Shown: positions 57,140 to 64,000 of the stretch, one piece after another | How the letters are laid out: every line of letters starts with the position of its first letter | Position numbering within the stretch: position 1 is the stretch's first letter | Origin: Calliphora vicina | Taxonomy: Eukaryota > Arthropoda > Insecta > Diptera > Calliphoridae | Assembly: GCF_958450345.1 (NCBI RefSeq) | Contig: NC_088783.1 | Span: forward strand, 88,554,895 to 88,618,894 | Length of the DNA: 64,000 bases | Reading direction: 5' to 3' | Position numbers and translations under genes: made by a program | Notes under the pieces: model-generated | What the model saw: only the letters and a program-made list of their open reading frames with translations | What the model was told of the DNA's origin: nothing | Database searches by the model: none

Positions 57140-59790
57140 TATACCCAATATGTGAGGCATATGTGGGGGAGACACAATTTGGATTCAAGGAGGGCATGGG
57201 AACACGAGAGGCATTACTGAGTATACAAGTATTAATCCAAAATTGTCGAGAGGTTCAAAAGGATATATATCTCTGCTTCGTTGACTACGAGAAGGCATTT
57301 GATACGGTTAAACATGACAAATAGAGTTGGGTTTATTGGCTCAGTGAAGTGACCGCTCTTTTCAGCTCAGCTCACTGAAATGAACTAGGTCGCTCTTTTA
57401 GCTCATTAGCTCAGTATGTTGTATAATGACCATTTCATTTTGAGAATTGCTTGTAGTGAATTAAATCAATTATTTCTGTTGTTAGTTGTAAAAACACACA
57501 GTCTTTTGACAATTAGAGATTTATGCGTGAAATAATTGATTAAAATTTTAAAAAATCAAATTGTATTTTATTTAAACTAATATTTTTGCGGAAAAAAGAG
57601 TTAATTTTTTATTATTTCTAATTTCCGATGAAAGCAAATGTTTAGACAATATTTGTTAAGCAGAACATTCACTAACTATAAGGTATTCTTTTACCACAAA
57701 ATAATAAAATTAACAAAAAACTCAAGATATTAACTGGAATTTGAAAAAGGAAAAATATTTTGATGATCTGATAATTCTGATCCAAAATAAAAATCTGACA
57801 ATAACTAAACCAAAATTAATATTGTTGCAATTTTTTTGGGGTTTTCCCATTTACATAATGTTAGTTATCAATTGGCAAAATATATATTTTTTACCTGACT
57901 TTTAAAACTTATATATATATGATCAACAAAATTTCTACTAAAAATACGAAAGAAAAATAGTTTTGTGATACAATTTGTACAAAAATATTTTCAACATTAA
58001 CTTAATTATTTTATGATCTAACAATATATACATAAATAGAATTTCTGAATTTAAGGAATAAGATTTTATTGTTTTACGAAATAAAAAATAACGTAAAACT
58101 GTCATTCCAAAAAACAGCGAAAACCCACGATAGGTCGCTCATGGCTGCTGACAAATGTTCTGTTGATGTAGCAGTATAGTAAAAAAGTGCATAAGATATA
58201 TGTTTTCTAAAAAAAAAGTGATTGAAATAATATTGCTAATTTAATTAAGAATATCAGTACTTTGTATTTTTTTAATTATGCTTTTTGGTAGATATAATCC
58301 CACTAATGTATTTTTGAAATAGTATTTTTTTTACTAATTACATACTTTCAATTACAATTATTATTTTAACAATACCAATTATGTATTTCCCTTTTTCATT
58401 ATTATTTTATGAAATATACTTACAAACTGTAGCAATACTCTTTCTTTATTTCATTCTACATCACCATACCATAAATAAATTCACACTCATTCAATAGCAC
58501 ACATATAAAAATTCCTTCATGAAAACAAAAACAATTTGAATAACTCTAATAATTCTTGAAACAATTCATACAAACGTTGTATCATATCAAAGCAAAAATA
58601 TATTCGCGGCAGCATACGATCATATACATACATAACAAACCTACATTCGAATGATCGTTTTATTTTTGTAGGACACAATACTCAATCACTTTTCAATGTC
58701 AGTGAGCGAAAGAATGTTACAGAATTGACGAGTAAAGTGAAACATGTGAAACATTGAAGATGACAAATGAATGTGCTTGTGCAGCTCTTTCATGAGTACT
58801 GAAAGAAACATGAGCATAAAACGAAACCGCTCAATTGAAAACGCTCAGTGCTGAGCTGAAAACGCTCAGTATGATGAATGATTCACTTCGCTCAGTTGAG
58901 AGAATCGTTCAATTGAACTAGGTCATTCATGAGCTACACAACTCTAATGACAAATTGATGGAAATTTTAATCTCTATTGGGCTGGAAGAATGTGATATAA
59001 GATGCATAAATAACCTATATTGGAAACAAATATCAAACATTCAAGTTGATGGTGAACTGACTGACAATATTCCAATCTCAAAGGGAGTAAGACAAGGGTG
59101 TATATTATCACCTCTTTTATTTAATTTATACTCGGGGAAAATATTTCCAGAATCACTTAGTGGAAAGAATATCGGAATTAGAATAAACAATACATTAATA
59201 AATAACATACGATATGCCGATGACGCTACATTACTAGCAAGTAGCTTGTCGGGATTACAGAAATTAGTAGATGCAAACTAGCGAGATATATGGGTTGAAA
59301 CTAAGAAGACGAAATACATGATTGTGAGCAGAAAGAATGTCCAAACTAATGCATCAATACGGATAAATAATTCCAAAATAGAAAAAGTTTCAACATTTAA
59401 ATACCTGGGACTTCACATTAACGATCAATGCGATATGTCTAGGGAAATTAAATGCAGGATTGAAATGGCCAGAGATGCCTTTTTTTTACAGTAGAACACT
59501 TACTAGTCACGACATAAGTCTAACAACAAAGAAGTGCTGAGACGTATGAATGTCGGACGTGATATAATAAGAAATATAAAGCCATGAAAAACATCTTATT
59601 TGGGTCACATAATGTGAAATGGAAAATATAAAATTCCCCAAACCATTCTGCAGGCTAAAGTTGAAGGAAGACGACCGAGAGGAAGAAAGGAAATAACATG
59701 GTTGAAAAACATTCAACAATGGACAGGTCACCAAGACGAAAGAAGTCTTCTGAGGGCAGCCAAAAACTGACAACTCTCTGTAACTGAATA
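57140..59790 (+). pseudogene. RTE-type LINE, reverse transcriptase and C-terminal part
   Basis: Plus strand. 57150-57321 reads QFGFKEGMGTREALLSIQVL then CFVDYEKAFDTVKHDK, the first RT Asp block. After an inserted hAT MITE it resumes at 58955 with GVRQGCILSPLLFNLYS and IRYADDATLLAS, the YADD catalytic pair. Later frames give KVSTFKYLGLHIND and GRRPRGRKEITWLKNIQQW, the usual RTE C-terminal region. A stop at 59281 and frameshifts near 59480-59600 inactivate it. The 5' endonuclease part is absent. Assignment to RTE is from motif wording and order. Confidence 0.85.
57322..58946. mobile_element. hAT MITE, TAGAGTTG ends, duplication ATGACAAA
   Basis: The ends TAGAGTTGGG and ACAACTCTA are inverted, with a perfect 8-bp ATGACAAA duplication (57314-57321, 58947-58954). 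CTCAGCTCA/TGAGCTGA and CGCTC motifs are clustered near both ends. Removal of the element and one duplicate restores the RT reading frame (KHDK followed by LMEIL). Confidence 0.92.
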
Positions 59791-60132
59791 AAAAAAATAT
59801 TGTTACTTTATAATAATTGTATGATCGCAGAAAACTATAGATAGAGCTATCGGACCACTTATCTACAGTGATCGAATGACTTCCGTTATCTTTAGTTATT
59901 TGTCGAATTTCAGAAACAATACAATTTTTGTAAGTCATTATTACTTATTTAAATTTGAAATTAAGAAAAATTTTAAGCAATTCGATAAATTTAAATATAT
60001 ATGTACATTTAATCGTTTTATTCGATTATTCTACATAAAATTGTTCGAATTATTCGTTATTCGAAAATGGTAATTTTTAAATTGTTCGAATATTCGAACG
60101 ATCATTATTCGAATGAATACCCTAGTGAATAG

Positions 60133-60991
60133 TTACCAGTAGCTGACCGAAGAATTTTGCATACAAAATTTTTCGCATATATCTATTTGGCTCATTTAAA
60201 GATAATCACAGCAGTTGTTCTTGATATTAATTTAACATAATGTTTAGAATGATCATCAATTGAAATTTTTATTGAAAAATTTTAACAATTTTTTATTGTA
60301 GGTATTTTTACTTTCATCCATAATCAGTTTTTTCCAAATGGGCAATTCTACGAGAATGACAACCACGACTGAAAAAACTTTTTTCAACATGATTTGAATA
60401 GAAGAAAACACTATAATGTTAATATGTGAAAGTATTTAGAGATTATTACAACATTTTAAGGGCAAAAATTAAACTGACTATATTTTATTATTTAATTTGA
60501 TTGGTATGCTTTAGGCTAAGATTGCGGCGAAAACTAAGCTCTCAATTTGCATGTTGCTATAATCAAATTGCTTACTGAAACCGAATATATATTTTGTATT
60601 TATTTTTTTAGTTTTTGTATACATATATTTACAGAATATATACATACATATATGTATGTATATTGTTTTACTATAACAGAAAAATCCAAAGATTGATTAA
60701 ATTGTAAAGGAAAAATATTTTGTTTAGTAAATATTCCTCTCAATATTCGCAAATTTTCGCATATTTCTACATGTACCTCATACTTCCGTTTTATGTCACG
60801 TACGATATACCCTTAATTCGCTCGATTTTGGACAACAATGTTTCGAAAGAACTTATCATTTTTTAAAAATATAGTAAAATAGAATGGAACATAAAGACCA
60901 AATTATTTTTCAGATACTCTTATTTTTTGTAAAATTTATTCCATTCTATAGGCCCATACGCTATTTATCGATTTAATCAATTTCTTCCTAT
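60133..60991. other. No identifiable feature
   Basis: AT-rich sequence with a short CATATATGTATG tract near 60645. No terminal repeats or coding domain seen. Confidence 0.45.
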
Positions 60992-61112
60992 TTTTTAAAC
61001 AAACTAGAATGCGTTTTGCTTGTCTGCAGATACACTAACCAGAGTCTCTGGCGGGAGTGGAACCCGCAACCCTCAGATTGATAGTCCAGCACTCTATCGG
61101 TGCACCCTATAA
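60992..61112 (-). repeat. tRNA-derived SINE, copy 2
   Basis: Minus strand: GGTGCACCGATAGAGTGCTG, anticodon loop CTATCAA, B box GGGTTCCACTCCC, then AGAGACTCTGG, TCTGCAGACAA and TTGTTTAAAAAATAG. The head and body order match copy 1 at 39441-39565. The acceptor stem does not pair, so it is not a functional tRNA gene. Confidence 0.7.
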
Positions 61113-62530
61113 GTACAAACATATTAATCATATTGTGATTTTTAGTTATGTTAACAAGAAAATTTGTTTTCCCTATAGAAATATTATAGAAGCAATTTTT
61201 GCTAATACATTTTGATCGACACTGTATACGTACATATATACATTCATGGATAATTGTGTGAGTGAGTAGACAAAAAGGAAAAGTAAAAAAATATGCAACG
61301 AGCTTTTTTCTATTAATAATGACACTGTAGTCTACTACTTACTCTCGCATACATACATACATATGTACATAAATACATAGAATTGCAGACGTTGCACTTT
61401 CATTTTTTCTTTCTTTAATATTTAATAATAGTTAACAGTTAAGGCTGCGTGTTTTTTTTATATTTTGTTTGTTTTTTATTAAAAACTTTACATCTACTTA
61501 TGTATGTATAAACGTGTAATATGTATGTATGTATTATGTAAATACCCACATATACATACATATATACGTACATAAACTTGAACAGCGTCAAAACATTGTG
61601 ACTTTCATTGTACGTATTTGTACGAATAAAAAATATTCAACGTGGTATTTTTCGCTGTTTGAAAAAAATCGCTCCTTGAAAAAAAAAAAATATTTTTCTC
61701 AGATTTCTCTTTAGTTTTTGGCATTGCACCTACAAAATACGAGTATACATACAATTTACAACAACAGTTGCGCGCAATTTTTTGCATTTGTTGGAACATG
61801 GAACGAAGATGGTCCAAGTAAAAAAATAAAAATCGCCGCCAAAATATTTAAGAATAGACATACACATATAGATAGATATATAGATAGACATGTATCTATA
61901 GTTAAGAGATTCTAAAATGTTATTAAAAGAAAAGTTCATTCAACTTTTGTAAGTTTGTGTGTCCGTTACTTGAGACAGTCAGTTTAAATTTGTTTAACGA
62001 TTTTCTTTCATTCCTTGTAAATTTTTATTTAACAATTTTTTTTCTCTTGCTGCTGATAATAATGACCTACTTTTTACAACATTTGGTAATAATATTCTGT
62101 CGTAATGAATATTTATTATTTTTTCCTTTTGTAATATTAAATAAAATGCTTGAACAACTTGTTGATAGATTTTTTTATTTTAATGAAATATTGTAATTTT
62201 CATACTATTTAGGTATCGATTTAAAAGTCTCTTAGCTTAACATTTGAACAATACAGACTTATCCCCGTAACCAGATAGAGAAGCCAAACTTATAACCAGT
62301 AGTACATACGTACGTGTTAGAAATGTAATACCTGTCATCAGACATGTATTCACTGTATTGTAATCAATACAGTGAATATCCTATAGTACGAATCATTATC
62401 GTAATGTTGAGAAATACGCGTTAAAGGACTGCAATTTTGTTTATGAATACATACTTATCGTTCCTTAATATAGAAAGGCCCTAACTCATGTTTTTTTATT
62501 CGAGATTTTTGTCTAATTATGATATGTGAG
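61113..62530. other. No gene; CATA microsatellites
   Basis: Short (CATA)n/(TATG)n tracts near 61350, 61500 and 61550 and (GATA)n near 61868. Open frames are short and lack domains. Confidence 0.45.
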
Positions 62531-62705
62531 TAGGGTTTGGGGTCCGGGAATTCCCGTAAAATTATTGTCGGGAATTCCCGGGAAATTTAAATTTTACCCG
62601 GGAAAAACGGAAAATTTAAAATTAATTAAAAATACATTGTTATATTTAAATATAACATCTCTGTTTGATGAATGGCTTGTTCCAAATATTAGTGGTGGTT
62701 TTAAA
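62531..62705 (+). mobile_element. Left end of a hAT-like element with GGGAATTCCCG motifs
   Basis: TAGGGTTTGGGGTCCGGG is followed by CGGGAATTCCCG twice and ACCCGGGAAAAACGG, a palindromic motif cluster typical of hAT subterminal regions. No right end is present before the next element starts at 62707. Confidence 0.55.
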
Positions 62706-62706
62706 C

Positions 62707-64000
62707 TAGAGTTTCCAAAAAACCGAAGAATTTCAAAACCGCGGTTTCGGTTTTAAAAAATTGAAAACCGATCGATTTCGGTCGGTTTTGTGATAATTTA
62801 TTAAATATCAAGTGTTATAGAATCAAAATGTGTTGATAATAGGAAAAGCTAACAAATTTAAAATTCAAACTTGACGGGTGTTCAAGAGGATAAGGAAAAT
62901 GGATACATTTTCTTTTAATGGTACTTTTTATACCCTACACCACCATAGTGGGAAGGGTATTATGCGTTTGTGCAGATGTTTGTAACGCCCAAAAATATTA
63001 GTCTAACACCCACCTTAAAGTATACCGATCGACTTAGAATAACTTTCTGAGTCGATTAAACGATGTCCGTCCGTCCGTCTGGTTGGCTGGCTGGCTGTCC
63101 ATGTAAACCTTGTGCGCAGAGTACAGGTCGCAATTTTGAAGATATTTCGATCAAATTTGGTACATATTACTTTTTCGGCCCAAGGACGAAGCCTATTGAA
63201 ACTGGCTGAAATCGGTCCATTATTTCACCTAGCCCCCATACAAATGTCCCCTCGAAATTGGACTTTATCGGTCATAAATGTTTAATTTATATATGTATCT
63301 ACACAAATTTCGCTCCAAATAAGTTTTATATATACAAAATTCATGTCACAAAATTTTGTTACGATGGGTCCATAATTAGTCATAGCTCCCATATAGACCG
63401 AAAATCACTCAAAACTATAAATTATTGATATTTTAAAAGAAAAATATGTTTACTCATTTACTTGGTGTAGGGTATTATATGGTCGGGCTTGACCGACCAT
63501 ACTTTCTTACTTGTTTAATATATTAAATTAGTTAGCTTATATACATTAAAGTTGAATAATATGCTTATCAGTAAATAAATAATCAAGAATAGGGGGTCCA
63601 AAAAAGGAGAACTAAACCAAACTAAGGAGTACTTTTTCGTTCCTCAAAATGGTACTTTTTGAATTTTCTATAATATTGAACCTATAATCAAGAAATTGAC
63701 GGGGTTCAATTGTGGAAAATTGGTACTTTATCTTCTAATTGTACTTTATATTATATTAAATTATTTTACTTATGCACATAATAGTTGGCTATAGTACTAT
63801 TTCTTTATTGTAATAGTACTTTTGGAATATTTTATAATAATAAATCTAAAAATTAGACATACATAATTTTGAATGAGTTAGAATTCGCAAAAGGTGACTT
63901 TAGTGGTACATTTTTTTTTTGCATTTTCAATAATAATGGGCCCAGAAATATGGAATTAGGCATTCATCATGCTTGGTGGGAATACAAAATGTGGGTCTTT
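62707..64000 (-). mobile_element. hAT with AAAAGTACC units, runs off the window
   Basis: TAGAGTTTCCAAAAAACCG and the AACCGCGGTTTCGG cluster match the right end of the element at 23521-24656, inverted. From 63590 onward GGTACTTTTTGAATTTTCTA units follow. A family A Helentron-like copy (62939-63514) is inserted in a GGTACTTTTT stretch. The other end lies outside the window. Confidence 0.75.
62939..63514 (+). mobile_element. Helentron-like family A, full length
   Basis: Best-preserved copy. It has the 5' hairpin TATACCCTACACC ... GGAAGGGTATTA and the GTCY tract CCGTCCGTCCGTCTGG, GGCTGGCTGGCTGTCC. Next come CCTAGCCCCCATAC and the 3' hairpin TATGGTCGG-GCTTGA-CCGACCATA, then CTTTCTTACTTG. It lies between T-rich flanks with no duplication beyond T residues. 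Confidence 0.8.

Larger units (their letters stand above)
54607..60124 (-). mobile_element. Composite hAT, TAGGGTATTC family, duplication GTGAATAG
   Basis: The left end at 54607 is preceded by GTGAATAG and the far right end (60124) is followed by GTGAATAG. A second right end occurs inside at 57136, followed by GAATATAC instead. Minus-strand transposase remnants are: 55670-55822 (ASQLFCRLFGRESDQNISDE), about 56290-56480 (KCINHALSSFKLATS-like), and 56830-56945 and 59816-59938 (VSEIRQITKDNGSHSITVD, KWSDSSIYSF). The last two are duplicates of one N-terminal block. Inside lie a Helentron-like copy, a pogo-like MITE and an RTE LINE. Confidence 0.85.

Noticed and set aside
60992..61112. Functional tRNA gene
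   Set aside because: The head resembles a tRNA but the acceptor stem does not pair, and the same head plus body recurs at 39441-39565, as expected for a SINE.

Overview
The window looks like repeat-dominated DNA from a higher (brachyceran, probably calyptrate) fly. It is very AT-rich. Several repeats match well-known dipteran types: mini-me/DINE-1-like elements with a GTCY microsatellite and a hairpin followed by CTTACTTGT, many hAT and Tc1/mariner MITEs, and degraded Jockey/CR1-group and RTE LINEs. Where introns can be inferred they are about 70 bp, as is usual for flies. I find no single-copy host protein gene that I would defend. Almost all long open frames are fragments of transposases or reverse transcriptase, or products of simple repeats.

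Layout. 1-8260: a Jockey/CR1-group LINE on the minus strand (ORF1, endonuclease, start of RT). It is cut by an element made of AAAAGTACC-rich tandem units, itself split by a 2.4 kb foldback, and by a TA-flanked TIR element that carries a tRNA-like sequence, a Transib-like MITE and a hAT MITE. 8.7-19.7 kb: two non-autonomous hAT elements, a Helentron-like copy, a Tc1-like element with two MITEs inside it, a long Transib-family relative and small foldbacks. 20.1-29 kb: a short module with recognisable splice sites is present twice in inverted orientation. One copy abuts a perfect array of exactly 192 copies of a 9-bp unit. Between the copies lie several Helentron-like elements and two hAT elements. 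29-46 kb: more hAT, Tc1 and PIF-like elements, two large palindromic elements with repeated motifs, and a tRNA-derived SINE.

46.7-52.0 kb: a large foldback, one arm of which was interrupted by the AAAAGTACC element, which was in turn interrupted by a 33-bp-TIR element holding a Transib-family copy. The intact arm shows the pre-insertion sequence. 54.6-60.1 kb: a hAT element with coding remnants, entered by a Helentron-like copy, a pogo-like MITE and an RTE LINE. The LINE was in turn split by another hAT MITE. 60-64 kb: a second SINE copy and a further AAAAGTACC-containing hAT with a full Helentron-like copy inside.

The elements do not form a pathway. What links them is nesting. At least ten insertions keep perfect 8-bp target duplications, and three have a paralogous empty site inside this same window. 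The order of events can therefore be read directly. The least explained object is the inverted spliced module joined to the 192-unit array (20152-20640 and 26648-28944).
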